Source: Anderseniella sp963700895 (GTDB lineage: Bacteria > Pseudomonadota > Alphaproteobacteria > Rhizobiales > Aestuariivirgaceae). Taken from it: a DNA stretch of 64,000 bases. The position numbers were made by a program, and so were the translations under genes. Of this stretch, positions 28,690 through 38,018 are shown one piece after another. How positions within the stretch are numbered: the stretch's first letter is position 1; each line of letters begins with the position of its first letter. The stretch spans positions 372,001 to 436,000 of the forward strand of contig CAVOZI010000016.1 of assembly GCA_963700895.1 (NCBI GenBank), given 5' to 3'. The notes under the pieces were generated by a model. That model did no database searches and was not told the origin of the DNA. It saw only the letters and a program-made list of their open reading frames with translations.

Positions 28690-28799
28690 GCAAACCGGCA
28701 TGTGACAGAGTGCACATCGTTGCGGCTGGCCTGGTGGCAATGTGGGTTCATCGAGATTGATCGCAACGACGCGGTCAACCAGCAGAGGGATCAAACATC

Positions 28800-29099
28800 A
28801 TGACCAACGCCATCCGCACCACCGCCATCGCCGCCATCGCCGCCATCACCATGGCCGCTGCCATGGCATCGCCCGCACAGGCCTTGTCAAAGAGGGGCGG
28901 CATCGCCCTGGGCGTGGGACTGGGTGCGCTGGCAGTCGGGGCCGCTGCCGCAGCCGCCCATGACCGCCGCCGCCATTATGATGATGATTACGAATATCGC
29001 GGTGGCCGGGCCTATCGCCGCGCCGCCAACCGGTGCGCCGACCGTTATGGCTGGGAAACCCGGCGCTGGTACCGCTGCATGGACCGCCAGGGCTTCTGA
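28800..29099 (+). CDS. Small secreted or membrane protein of unknown function
   Basis: 99 residues. Signal peptide MTNAIRTTAIAAIAAITMAAAMASPAQA, then a second hydrophobic Gly/Ala stretch (GGIALGVGLGALAVGAAAAAA) and an Arg/Tyr/Asp-rich tail (HDRRRHYDDDYEYRGG) ending in a short Cys-containing module NRCADRYGWETRRWYRCMD. No known domain recognised; similar short proteins are common in Rhizobiales envelopes. Single gene ended by a hairpin. Confidence 0.7.
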   Translation: MTNAIRTTAIAAIAAITMAAAMASPAQALSKRGGIALGVGLGALAVGAAAAAAHDRRRHYDDDYEYRGGRAYRRAANRCADRYGWETRRWYRCMDRQGF

Positions 29100-29128
29100 T
29101 CCGCCCATCAGAAGACCTTCAAGGCAGA

Positions 29129-29160
29129 GACACCGCCGCAAGCTAGGCTTCGGCGGTGTC
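29129..29160. terminator. Hairpin terminator between convergent genes
   Basis: GACACCGCCG / CGGCGGTGTC stem with a 12-base loop, followed by TTGCTG on the plus strand. It separates the small secreted protein gene (plus) and the DUF4170 gene (minus). Confidence 0.55.
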
Positions 29161-29180
29161 TTGCTGTCCGGATGGGAAAC

Positions 29181-29417
29181 TCAGCTTTCCGGGTCGAGAA
29201 GCCGGTGCAGATGCACGATGAAATAGCGCATCTCGGCGTTGTCGATGGTGGCGCGGGCCTTTTCTTCCCAGGCCAGCTTGGCAGTGGCGTAATTGGGATA
29301 GATGCCGACGATGTCGAGCTTGTCCAGGTCCTTGAAGTGGACCTGGTCGAGGCTGGTCAGTTCGCCGCCGAACACTAGATGCAGCAGCTGGTCGGGGTGT
29401 TTTGCCGTGTCGGTCAT
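29181..29417 (-). CDS. DUF4170 domain protein
   Basis: 78 residues: HLVFGGELTSLDQVHFKDL ... DIVGIYPNYATAKLAWEEKA ... MRYFIVHLHRLLDPES. Matches DUF4170 over its whole length; function unknown. It is the last gene of the ubiA-pmbA-cysQ-DUF4170 minus-strand cluster, a stable Rhizobiales neighbourhood. Start at 29417 has a Shine-Dalgarno-like GGAGGCAC upstream. Confidence 0.88.
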   Translation of the reverse strand: MTDTAKHPDQLLHLVFGGELTSLDQVHFKDLDKLDIVGIYPNYATAKLAWEEKARATIDNAEMRYFIVHLHRLLDPES

Positions 29418-29457
29418 GGCGGGTGCCTCCGGATTGGTTTTGTGCAGTGCAGCGAAA

Positions 29458-30276
29458 TCAGCGACTGCTATGCAACCGTTCGCCAAGCTCGTCAAGCAAC
29501 CCGGCAGGTCCGGCCAGCAGCCCGCTCTGGCGCGTGTTGTCGCGGTTATAGCTGAACGGCTTTCCCGAGATGTCCCGGGTAACACCGCCTGCCTCGTGCA
29601 CGATCAGGTCGCCGGGGGCAAGGTCCCAGTCCGACTTCTGCCCGAAGGCGATTGCCGCGTCATACTCGCCGGTGGCGACAAGGCAATGGCGCAGGATCAA
29701 CGAGGTGGTCATGGCGCAGTGCATGGCCGGCGCGTTGCCGCTTAGCCAGCGCTCGGCGTTCAGCACGCTGCGATGGGCGACGATGCGGGCGCCGTCGAGG
29801 CCGCTGCGCGCCGAAACCCTGAGTGTCTCGCCATTGAGCCGCGCACCCCCGCCTTCGATCGCCTCGTAGAAGCGGTTTTGCTCCGGCGCATAGGCGGCTG
29901 CTGCCACCGGCCGTCCATCGAGTGTCAGCGCCGCGCCCACGCACCAGTGTCCCGTGCCGGCCACGAAGGCCGAGGTACCGTCTATGGGGTCAACGATCCA
30001 GACCAGCGGCCTTGATCGCATGGCGTCGTCCCGCACCGTCTCCTCCGACAACCAGCCGCTGTCAGGCAAGCCTTTCAGCAGCCTCTCGGCCAGCAGCCTG
30101 TCAACCGCAAGGTCAGCCTCCGACACCGGGGTCCCGTCACGCTTGTCCCACGAATCGACACCCTTGCGGAACATGGCAATCGCCAGCTCGCCGGCTTCGC
30201 GCACCGCCTCGCACAGCAGCCGGTGCTCGGCTTGCCAGCGGCTGCGCTCGGCAATGGCTGGTTCAGGCGCCTGCAA
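29458..30276 (-). CDS. cysQ: 3'(2'),5'-bisphosphate nucleotidase/inositol monophosphatase family protein
   Basis: 272 residues with the Li-sensitive phosphatase metal sites: KRDGTPVSEADLAVD, WLSEETV, IVDPIDGTSAFVAG and SDWDLAPGDLIVHEAGG. CysQ would clear adenosine 3',5'-bisphosphate produced in sulfate assimilation; myo-inositol phosphatase activity cannot be excluded. It overlaps the pmbA end by 14 bases. Confidence 0.88.
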   Translation of the reverse strand: MQAPEPAIAERSRWQAEHRLLCEAVREAGELAIAMFRKGVDSWDKRDGTPVSEADLAVDRLLAERLLKGLPDSGWLSEETVRDDAMRSRPLVWIVDPIDGTSAFVAGTGHWCVGAALTLDGRPVAAAAYAPEQNRFYEAIEGGGARLNGETLRVSARSGLDGARIVAHRSVLNAERWLSGNAPAMHCAMTTSLILRHCLVATGEYDAAIAFGQKSDWDLAPGDLIVHEAGGVTRDISGKPFSYNRDNTRQSGLLAGPAGLLDELGERLHSSR

Positions 30277-31603
30277 TGGTCATCCCCTCCACCAGGCAGG
30301 CGGGCGCGTTGACGCTGCCCCGGAACGTCAGGTCATTGGCCGGCGTCAGGTGCGCGAACATGTCCTTCAGGTTGCCGGCAATGGTGATCTCCGACACCGG
30401 GTAGGCAATCTCGCCGTTCTCGAACCACAGGCCCGATGCACCGCGTGAGAAATCGCCGGTCACCAGGTTGACCCCGGACGAGAACATCGAGGTGACCAGC
30501 AGGCCTGAGCCCGCCTCGCGCATCAGCTCTTGCGGGGATTTTTCACCCGCCGCGAGCCACAGGTTGCTGGACGACGGCGACGGCTGGCCGCCGGTGCCGC
30601 GTGCCGCGCGGGCATTGCTGGACAGGCCAAGCTTTGCCGCCGTGCGGCCATCCAGCAGCCACTCAAGCAGTACGCCATCTTCAACCAGCGCCAGCCGCCC
30701 GGTGGCCTGGCCCTCGGCATCGAACGGCTTTGACGCCGCCCCGCGAACGAGGCAGGCATCGTCGATGATGGCGATGCCAGGGGCAAACACCTGGCTGTTG
30801 CGGCTGTCCTTCAGGAAACTGGTGCCCCGCGCCACTGCCGCACCGTTGGCGGCCTGCGCCAGCAGCGAGGGAAACGTGCTGGCAACGCGGGCTTCGAACA
30901 GCACCGGGCATTTCTGCGACGTCATCTTGCGCGGGTTCAAGGCGCGTACCGCAAGCTCGCCTGCCCGCCGGCCTATTGTCTCGGCTGCGGCAAGCTCGGC
31001 AAAGTGAACCTTGGCGGAATAGTCATAGTCGCGCTCCATGGCCGTGCCTTCACCGGCAATGGCGGTGGCAGAGATGAAGTGCCCCGAGCGCGAATAGCCG
31101 CCCTGAAAGCCGGCCGAATTGACCAGCGCGATCTGCCGCCGCCCCGACGAGGCGCTGGCGCTGTCGGTCTTGCTGACGCCCGTCACCTGGCGCGCTGCTG
31201 CTTCCGCCGCCTGCGCCAGCCCGGTGAGCGTTTCAGGCGAGGCGGTGAGCCCGTCATCGAGCTGCAGCGCCGCGATGCCGGCATCGTTCGCCGTGGGTGC
31301 CAGCAGCTTGAGGCTCGGGTCGGGCGGTGCCACCTTCGCCATGGCCACGGCGCGGCCGGCCATGGTGTCCAGATCGTCCTGCGAGCGCACCGCGCCCGAG
31401 ACCACCGCACTCGCCCCGTTGACGAACACCCGCAAGCCGTAATCCTTCGTCTCGGCCCGTTCGATCTCGTCGGCCTTGCCGTTGCGCACCTGCACGCTCA
31501 GCGCGGTGGCTTCGACGGCCAGAACGTCTGCTGCGTCTGCGCCGGCCTTGCGGGCGGCATCGAGCAGCCGGGCGGCCATGTCGATGAGGGTATTGTCGGT
31601 CAT
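30263..31603 (-). CDS. pmbA: TldE/PmbA family metalloprotease component
   Basis: 446 residues from ATG 31603. TldE partner of TldD in a complex that degrades unfolded peptides and matures microcin- or ribosomally made peptides. Recognised by VEATALSVQVRNGKADEIERAE near the start, VFVNGASAVVSGA, and near the end GEKSPQELMREAGSGLLVTSMF and GVNLVTGDFSRGASGLWFENG. Like other TldE proteins it lacks the HExxH metal motif, which sits in TldD (43234-44670). The longer frame upstream is ubiA in another frame. Start overlaps the ubiA stop (ATGA). Confidence 0.93.
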   Translation of the reverse strand: MTDNTLIDMAARLLDAARKAGADAADVLAVEATALSVQVRNGKADEIERAETKDYGLRVFVNGASAVVSGAVRSQDDLDTMAGRAVAMAKVAPPDPSLKLLAPTANDAGIAALQLDDGLTASPETLTGLAQAAEAAARQVTGVSKTDSASASSGRRQIALVNSAGFQGGYSRSGHFISATAIAGEGTAMERDYDYSAKVHFAELAAAETIGRRAGELAVRALNPRKMTSQKCPVLFEARVASTFPSLLAQAANGAAVARGTSFLKDSRNSQVFAPGIAIIDDACLVRGAASKPFDAEGQATGRLALVEDGVLLEWLLDGRTAAKLGLSSNARAARGTGGQPSPSSSNLWLAAGEKSPQELMREAGSGLLVTSMFSSGVNLVTGDFSRGASGLWFENGEIAYPVSEITIAGNLKDMFAHLTPANDLTFRGSVNAPACLVEGMTIAGA

Positions 31604-32547
31604 GCGGAAATCCTGAACAGGCTGTCGAGTACGATGGTGGCAAAAACGATGAGGCCGAAATTGCGGTTGGACCGGAACAGAGCAAGGCAGCGCGCCGGGT
31701 CGTCGATATCGAGCCGCGCCATCTGCCAGCCAGCCTGCAGCGCCGCCGCCGCCACACCGGTGAAGAAGATGACCCCGGCACCGGCCATGACCCCGGCAGC
31801 CGCAATCAGCACCAGCGCGAGGCCGAAGAAGAACACCAGCCATTTGGGCGTGGCCGCGCCGAACTTCAAGGCGGTGGACTTGACCCCGATCAGCAGGTCG
31901 TCCTCCTTGTCCTGGTGGGCGTAGATGGTGTCATAGGCCAGCGTCCACGCTATGCCGCCGAGATAGAGCATCACCGGCGCCCACTCCAGGTGCCCGCGCA
32001 CCGCCGCCCAGCCCAGCAGCGCCCCCCAGTTGAAGGCAAGCCCCAGGAATACCTGCGGCCAGTAGGTGAACCGCTTCATGAACGGGTAGATGGCGACCAG
32101 CGCCAGCGAAATGACGCCCAGCATGATGGCGTACCAGTTGAACTGGATCAGCACCAGGAAGCCTGTCAGCGACAGCGCGATCATGAACACCTTGGCCGCC
32201 TTGACCGAGACCTGCCCCGACGGGATGGGCCGTGACCGGGTGCGCGCCACCGAGCCGTCGAAGTCGCGGTCGACGATATCGTTGAAGGTACAGCCCGCCC
32301 CGCGCATGACGATGGCGCCGATCAGGAACAGAAAGAGGTACCACAGGTTTGGCACGCCCCCGCCCGACGCCACCTGCGCCAGCGCAATCGCCCACCAGCC
32401 GGGCAGCAGCAGCAGCCACCAGCCGATCGGCCGTTCCAGCCGGGCGAGCCGCGCATAGGGCCGCCAGCTTGCCGGTAGCACCCGGTCGGCCCAGTGCTCG
32501 CGAACCGCATCGGCAACGCGGCCGTCTGTGTTGGAAGATTCAGTCAT
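31600..32547 (-). CDS. ubiA: 4-hydroxybenzoate octaprenyltransferase
   Basis: 315 residues, integral membrane prenyltransferase of ubiquinone synthesis. First Asp-rich motif GCTFNDIVDRDFDGSVARTRSRP and second YDTIYAHQDKEDDLLIGVKSTAL, both in the expected places, with about 8 to 9 hydrophobic helices. Start MTESSNTDG at 32547. First gene of the minus-strand cluster; divergent from rsmE with an 89-base gap. The product quinone feeds the cytochrome chain encoded nearby. Confidence 0.95.
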   Translation of the reverse strand: MTESSNTDGRVADAVREHWADRVLPASWRPYARLARLERPIGWWLLLLPGWWAIALAQVASGGGVPNLWYLFLFLIGAIVMRGAGCTFNDIVDRDFDGSVARTRSRPIPSGQVSVKAAKVFMIALSLTGFLVLIQFNWYAIMLGVISLALVAIYPFMKRFTYWPQVFLGLAFNWGALLGWAAVRGHLEWAPVMLYLGGIAWTLAYDTIYAHQDKEDDLLIGVKSTALKFGAATPKWLVFFFGLALVLIAAAGVMAGAGVIFFTGVAAAALQAGWQMARLDIDDPARCLALFRSNRNFGLIVFATIVLDSLFRISA

Positions 32548-32636
32548 GATTGAGCTGTGTTTACGTGAAACTTGCCTGCATTGAAAACACGATTTGAAGT
32601 TGCGCAAGGGCCATTGCCCGCGATAGCTGTTTCGTC

Positions 32637-33377
32637 ATGGCAAAGTCGCAAGGCCGGGTCCCGCGCCTCTACATCGATGACACGCTGGCAGCCGGGGCGG
32701 ACGTGATCCTGCCGCGCGAGGCCTCGCATTACCTGATCAACGTGCTGCGGCTGGGCGAGGGGGCCCAGGTGCGGCTGTTCAACGGGCGCGACGGCGAATG
32801 GGCGTGCGAGCTGACCGGCGCCCACCGCAAGGCGGCCGCCGCCGAGGCGCGCGAGCTGTTGCGCCCCGCCGCCGCGCCACCCGATATCGACTACCTGTTT
32901 GCGCCGTTGAAGAGCGCCCGGCTTGATTACCTCGCCCAGAAGGCGACGGAGATGGGCGTTCGCCGCATTCGCCCCGTCATCACTCAGCATACCGTGGCCG
33001 AGCGGGTGAAGCTGGACCGGCTGCGCGCCAACGCCGTCGAGGCGGCCGAGCAATGCAACATGGTGTGGGTGCCAGAGGTCCATGAGCCGGTAAAACTGGC
33101 CGAGGCGCTGGCGGGCATCGAGCCAGGGCGGCGGTTGATATTTTGCGACGAGGCGGCGGAGACGGCCAACCCGGTCGAGGTGCTCAAAACCGTCTTGCCT
33201 GGCCCGCTTGCGGTGCTGCTGGGCCCGGAAGGCGGATTTTCCGCCGATGAACGCACCATGATCAGCCGCCAGCCCGGCTGCTTGGCCCTGTCGCTCGGCC
33301 CCCGCATCATGCGCGCCGACACGGCCGCAGTGGCGGTGCTGGCGCTGGTGCAATCCACGCTGGGGGATTGGCGGTGA
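32637..33377 (+). CDS. rsmE: 16S rRNA (uracil(1498)-N(3))-methyltransferase
   Basis: 246 residues of the SPOUT class with a trefoil knot. N-terminal PUA-like RNA-binding part (PREASHYLINVLRLGEGAQVRLF), then the knot: KATEMGVRRIRPVITQHT, VLLGPEGGFSADE and SLGPRIMRADTAAVAVLALVQ. Normal length. Divergent from ubiA, followed by gshA, as in most Rhizobiales. Confidence 0.95.
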   Translation: MAKSQGRVPRLYIDDTLAAGADVILPREASHYLINVLRLGEGAQVRLFNGRDGEWACELTGAHRKAAAAEARELLRPAAAPPDIDYLFAPLKSARLDYLAQKATEMGVRRIRPVITQHTVAERVKLDRLRANAVEAAEQCNMVWVPEVHEPVKLAEALAGIEPGRRLIFCDEAAETANPVEVLKTVLPGPLAVLLGPEGGFSADERTMISRQPGCLALSLGPRIMRADTAAVAVLALVQSTLGDWR

Positions 33378-33464
33378 CCGCCGCAATCTTTGACTTGCCC
33401 TTCCGCCTGTCAACGCGCTAGGGGTGCTGCCCGATCCACGGATGCAAGAAGGCGGACTGGTCCG

Positions 33465-34847
33465 ATGAGCGTTGCTGTTCCCGATACCGCGGAAACCCGC
33501 GCCACCATTGAAGACAAGGGCCAGTTGGTCCGCTATCTCGAAGCCGGGTGCAAGCCCAAGGCGGACTGGCGCATCGGCACCGAGCACGAGAAGTTCGCCT
33601 TCCTTACCGACACGCTGAAGCCGGTGCCCTATTTCGGCGAGCGCTCCATCAAGGCGCTGTTGGACGGCATGGCCGAGCGCTTCGGCTGGCAGCCGGCCAT
33701 GGAGGGCGGGCACATCATCGGCCTGTCCGAACCCGCCACCGGCGCCAACGTGTCGCTGGAGCCGGGCGGCCAGTTCGAACTGTCCGGCGCGCCGCTGGAG
33801 AACATCTTCCAGACCTGCCAGGAAGTGCACGAACACCTGATGCAGGTGCGCGAGGTGGGCGACGAGCTTGGCATCGGCTTCCTCGGCCTCGGCTTCAACC
33901 CGATGTGGAAGCTCGATGACATCCCCATAATGCCCAAGGGCCGCTACAAGATCATGCGCGAGTACATGGCCAAGAAGGGCAATCTTGGCCGTGACATGAT
34001 GTTCCGCTCGTGCACCGTGCAGGTGAACCAGGACTTCGGGTCCGAGGCCGACATGGTGCAGAAGATGCGGGTGTCGCTGGCGTTGCAGCCGGTCGCCACC
34101 GCGCTTTTCGCCTGTTCGCCGTTCACCGAAGGCAAGCCCAACGGCTTCCGCTCGTTCCGCTCGCAGATCTGGACCGACACCGACCCGGACCGCACCGGCA
34201 TGCTGCCGTTCGTGTTCGACGACGGTTTCGGCTTCGAGCAATACGTCGATTATGCGCTCGACGTGCCGATGTATTTCGTGAATCGCAATGGCCAGTACAT
34301 CGATGCGACCGGGCAGAGTTTCCGCGATTTCATGGCGGGCACGCTGCCAGCGCTGCCGGGTGAGAAGCCGACCATGAAGGACTGGGCCGATCACCTGACC
34401 ACCATCTTCCCGGAAGTGCGGCTGAAGAAGTTCATCGAGCAGCGCGGCGCCGATGCAGGCGCCTGGCGCCGGCTGTGCGCGCTGCCGGCGTTCTTCACCG
34501 GGCTGCTGTATGAACAAGCATCCCTCGATGCCGCCTGGGACCTTTGCAAGGACTGGACGGCTGAACAGCGTCAGGCCCTGCGTGATGCGGTGCCGGTCGA
34601 AGGTCTCGACGCCACCATCGCGGGCCGCAAGCTGCAGGACGTTGCCATCGATGTGCTGGCCATCGCACGGGCCGGGCTTGATGCTCGCGGCGTCATCGGG
34701 CCGGGCGACAAGACCGAAGCGAAGTTCATCGACGTGCTCGACGAGATCGCCCAGTCGGGCAACTCGGCTGCCGACGAGTTACTAAATCTCTACAATACGC
34801 AATGGGATTGCAACATCGAGCGGGTGTACCGCGACTTCGCCTTCTGA
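33465..34847 (+). CDS. gshA: Glutamate-cysteine ligase, alphaproteobacterial/plant type
   Basis: 460 residues, first step of glutathione synthesis. Shows GTEHEKFAFLTDTLKPVPY, the Glu-rich metal site in LEPGGQFELSGAP, and NRNGQYIDATGQSFRDFMAG. The group-3 (plant-like, redox-regulated) enzymes typical of alphaproteobacteria look like this. Start at 33465 (MSVAVPDTAETRATIEDKGQ) was picked over an upstream TTG. 87 bases after rsmE. Confidence 0.93.
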   Translation: MSVAVPDTAETRATIEDKGQLVRYLEAGCKPKADWRIGTEHEKFAFLTDTLKPVPYFGERSIKALLDGMAERFGWQPAMEGGHIIGLSEPATGANVSLEPGGQFELSGAPLENIFQTCQEVHEHLMQVREVGDELGIGFLGLGFNPMWKLDDIPIMPKGRYKIMREYMAKKGNLGRDMMFRSCTVQVNQDFGSEADMVQKMRVSLALQPVATALFACSPFTEGKPNGFRSFRSQIWTDTDPDRTGMLPFVFDDGFGFEQYVDYALDVPMYFVNRNGQYIDATGQSFRDFMAGTLPALPGEKPTMKDWADHLTTIFPEVRLKKFIEQRGADAGAWRRLCALPAFFTGLLYEQASLDAAWDLCKDWTAEQRQALRDAVPVEGLDATIAGRKLQDVAIDVLAIARAGLDARGVIGPGDKTEAKFIDVLDEIAQSGNSAADELLNLYNTQWDCNIERVYRDFAF

Positions 34848-34948
34848 TCTGGCTTGATGCGACATGCGAATGTCGCAAAGAGCGTGGCCAATCGGCCCGG
34901 ATGCGATGATGCTGCATCGTTCCTCACACCAACCGGAGTTGCACCAGA

Positions 34949-36172
34949 ATGAAGGTCACCGGTCTCAAGACATTCGTCGTCGCCAACCCGCCTCCACGCA
35001 GGGGCGGGCGCTATTTCATCTTCCTGAAGCTCGTCACCGACAATGGCATCGAGGGCGTCGGGGAGGTCTACAACGCCACCTTCGCGCCGGATGTCATCGT
35101 CAGGATGATCGAGGACGTGTTCCAGCGCAACGTCGAGGGCATCGACCCCTTCCACATCGAGAAGTTCTGGCGCCGGACCTATTCGCGCGGCTATTCGATG
35201 CGCCCCGACATCACGCTGGTGGGCGTCATGTCCGGCATCGAGATGGCGCTGTGGGACATCTGTGGAAAGGCTGTGGAAAAGCCTGTGTATGAGCTGTTGG
35301 GAGGCCGTGTACATGACCGGCTGCGCTCCTACACCTACCTGTATGCGCCCGCCGAGGTGGACGCCTATGCCTACACCGACGAGGGCAACAAGGTTTACTA
35401 CGACCCGGACGCCGCCGCAGAGCGCGCGGTGCACTATGTGAACCAGGGGTTCACCGCGGTGAAGTTTGACCCCGCAGGTCCCTACACGGCGTTTGACCCG
35501 CACATGCCCAGCCTTGAGCGGATGGACCTGTCGGAACAGTTCTGCAAGCGCATCCGCGAGGCGGTGGGCAACAAGGCCGATCTGCTGTTCGGCACCCATG
35601 GCCAGTTCACCACTTCCGGCGCTATCAGGCTGGCGCGCCGGCTGGAGCCCTATGACCCGCTGTGGTTCGAAGAGCCGTGCCCGCCGGAAATGCCCGAGGA
35701 AATGGCGAAGATTGCCCGCTCGACGAAGATCCCCGTCGCCACCGGCGAGCGGCTGTGCACCAAGTACGAGTTTGCCCGCGTGCTGGAAACCGGTGCTGCC
35801 TCCATCCTGCAGATGGCGCTGGGCCGGGTGGGCGGCCTGCTGGAAGCCAAGAAGATCGCCGGCATGGCCGAGGCGCATTATGCGCAGATCGCACCGCACC
35901 TTTATTGCGGGCCGATCGAGGGTGCGGCCAACGTGCAGATCTCGGCCTGCACGCCCAACTTCCTGATCCTCGAAAGCATCGAACAATGGGGCGGCTTCCA
36001 TGCCGACATCCTGATCAAGCCGATGCAGTTCGAGGACGGGTTCGTTATTCCACCGACCGCTCCGGGCCTTGGCGTGGAACTGAACGAGGAGGTGGCGCTG
36101 GCCCACCCGCTGACCGACATGGACGACTTGCACATCGCGCCGGGCGAAAACCCGGCGGCATGGAATGATTAA
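34949..36172 (+). CDS. Mandelate racemase/muconate lactonizing enzyme family protein (enolase superfamily)
   Basis: 407 residues. An alpha/beta-barrel enzyme that abstracts a proton next to a carboxylate, probably a sugar-acid dehydratase or cycloisomerase. Recognised by VMSGIEMALWDICGKAVEKPVYELLGG, the Lys strand GFTAVKFDP, WFEEPCPPEMPEEMA and ATGERLCTKYEF (second and third metal Glu), and APHLYCGPIEGAANVQ with a late His. The first metal position, usually Asp-x-Asn/His, reads LLFGTHGQF, with no acidic residue. It is 26 bases ahead of a hydroxyacid dehydrogenase, which suggests one catabolic unit. Substrate unknown. Confidence 0.88.
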   Translation: MKVTGLKTFVVANPPPRRGGRYFIFLKLVTDNGIEGVGEVYNATFAPDVIVRMIEDVFQRNVEGIDPFHIEKFWRRTYSRGYSMRPDITLVGVMSGIEMALWDICGKAVEKPVYELLGGRVHDRLRSYTYLYAPAEVDAYAYTDEGNKVYYDPDAAAERAVHYVNQGFTAVKFDPAGPYTAFDPHMPSLERMDLSEQFCKRIREAVGNKADLLFGTHGQFTTSGAIRLARRLEPYDPLWFEEPCPPEMPEEMAKIARSTKIPVATGERLCTKYEFARVLETGAASILQMALGRVGGLLEAKKIAGMAEAHYAQIAPHLYCGPIEGAANVQISACTPNFLILESIEQWGGFHADILIKPMQFEDGFVIPPTAPGLGVELNEEVALAHPLTDMDDLHIAPGENPAAWND

Positions 36173-36198
36173 TCAAACACGGAGTTGAACTGGAGGAA

Positions 36199-37156
36199 AT
36201 GAAAGTTGGCTTTATCGGCCTTGGGCAATGTGGGCGGCAAGCTGGCCGGCAGCCTGGTGCGCAATGGCTTCGACACCGTGGTGCATGACCTCAACCGCGA
36301 CGTGGCGCAGAAGTTCATCGACCGGGGCGCTGCCTGGGCGGACAGCCCGAAGCAGATGGCCGAGATGTGCGACGTGGTGATCACCTGCCTGCCGTCGCCC
36401 AAGGCGTGCTCGGACGTGCTGGAAGGCGAAAACGGCATCATTGCGGGCCTGTCGGCGGGCAAGGTGTGGATGGAAATGTCCACCACCGACGCAGGCGAAG
36501 TGAAGCGCATCGCCGAGAAGGTGAAGGCCAAGGGCGCCTTCGCCGTGGAGTGTCCGGTGTCGGGCGGGTGCCACCGGGCAGACACCGGCAACATCTCGAT
36601 CTTTGTTGGCGGCGACCGCGAAGCGTTCGACAAGGTGCTGCCGCTGACCACGACCCTCGGCCGGCGCGTGCTGCACACCGGCCCGCTGGGCACCGCATCC
36701 ACGCTGAAGGTGATGACCAACTACCTCGCCACCGCCAACCTGCTGACCTGCTGCGAGGCGCTGACCACCATGGCGGCGGCCGGCATCGACCTTGCCACCA
36801 CCTACGAGGCGATGAAGATCTCCTCCGGCACCAGCTTCGTGCACGAGACCGAAAGCCAGCTCATCCTCAACGGCTCGCGGGACGTGAACTTCACCATGGA
36901 CCTGGTGCTCAAGGACATCGGCCTGTTCCAGAAGATCGCCGACCAGCACAAGGTGCCGCTGGAAATCTCGCCGCTGATCATCGACATCATGAAGGACGGC
37001 CAGAAGCGCTACGGCGAACGCGCCAATTCCGACGACATCATCCGCCGTCTCGAAGAGGCAACGGGCCTGTCGATCCTCGCCGACGGCTTCCCGGCGGAAC
37101 TGGTCGACGACGAGCCGGAGGAGAAGGGTTACGAGGTCGTCCCGCCGGGCAGGTGA
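36199..37156 (+). CDS. NAD(P)-dependent 3-hydroxyacid dehydrogenase (one frameshift)
   Basis: About 318 residues of the beta-hydroxyacid dehydrogenase family (tartronate semialdehyde or 3-hydroxyisobutyrate dehydrogenase-like). ATG 36199 behind GGAGG begins MKVGFIGLG; removing one G from the GGG at about 36224-36226 continues into NVGGKLAGSLVRNGFDTVVHD, completing the Rossmann GxGxxG. Substrate loop ECPVSGGCHRADTGNIS; catalytic Lys in GPLGTASTLKVMTN. Paired with the enolase-superfamily enzyme just upstream: a dehydratase product could be reduced or oxidised here. Family sure, substrate not. Confidence 0.88.
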
Positions 37157-37247
37157 TTGCCAGCCAAGAGTTGATTGCGCTTGATCAACGACGGTCGCGT
37201 GAATGCCGTGCAATCATTTGCTGCATCAACCTCAGGAGACCGCAGCC

Positions 37248-37943
37248 GTGAGCAGGCTTCACATCGAAAACCACAGCGCCCACAGGGTTGGCTGGCTGCG
37301 TGCCGCTGTTTTGGGAGCAAATGATGGCCTCGTTTCAACTGCCAGCCTGATCGTTGGCGTGGCAGCGTCAGCCGCCGCAACAGGCCAGATACTGCTGGCG
37401 GGCACGGCAGGCCTTGTTGCCGGCGCCATGTCGATGGCGGCAGGAGAGTATGTCTCGGTCAGTTCGCAATCAGACACCGAAGCAGCAGATCTGGCCCGGG
37501 AAACCCGCGAACTCAGGGAGCAGCCCGAATTCGAGCTCAGCGAACTGGCGCAATCGTTTGTCGATCGCGGTGTGAGTTCGAAAACGGCGCTGCAGGTTGC
37601 CAGGGAACTGACGGCCAGCGATGCGCTCGCCGCCCACGCCCGCGAGGAACTGGGCATATCGGACATGACCACGGCAAGGCCCATCCAGGCGGCACTGGTG
37701 TCCGCCCTGACATTTGCCGTGGGCGCGGTGGCGCCGTTGCTGGTGGTTGTGTTGACGCCGTCCGCTTACGTGCTTTACGCGGTTGCCATCTCGACGGTCA
37801 TGTTTCTGGCCGTGCTGGGGGCAATGGGCGCGAAGGCTGGCGGTGCCAACATTTTGCGGGGCACAGTTCGCGTCACGTTCTGGGGCGTCGTTGCCATGGC
37901 CATAACGGCGGCTGTCGGCACCATGTTCGGCGCCGTCGTCTGA
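37248..37943 (+). CDS. VIT1/CCC1 family metal transporter
   Basis: 231 residues from a GTG with CAGGAG upstream. Five membrane helices. The first contains AVLGANDGLVSTASLIVGVAAS, the second VAGAMSMAAGEYVSVSSQSD, both signatures of the Fe2+/Mn2+ exporters related to yeast CCC1. The cytoplasmic loop between helices 2 and 3 has acidic residues (ELREQPEFELSELAQSF), as in VIT metal sensing. No fused ferritin-like domain. Probably removes excess iron or manganese. Confidence 0.88.
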   Translation: MSRLHIENHSAHRVGWLRAAVLGANDGLVSTASLIVGVAASAAATGQILLAGTAGLVAGAMSMAAGEYVSVSSQSDTEAADLARETRELREQPEFELSELAQSFVDRGVSSKTALQVARELTASDALAAHAREELGISDMTTARPIQAALVSALTFAVGAVAPLLVVVLTPSAYVLYAVAISTVMFLAVLGAMGAKAGGANILRGTVRVTFWGVVAMAITAAVGTMFGAVV

Positions 37944-38018
37944 TCTGCCCAGGCGTTGAGCCAGGATTTGGTATTCCGCCACGCCCATCACACCTGCAAG
38001 CGGCAGGATGATGGCCGC

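Noticed and set aside
32544..34517. A 657-residue open frame antisense to rsmE and gshA
   Set aside because: Composition is typical of reverse-complement GC-rich coding DNA, and no domain is recognisable.
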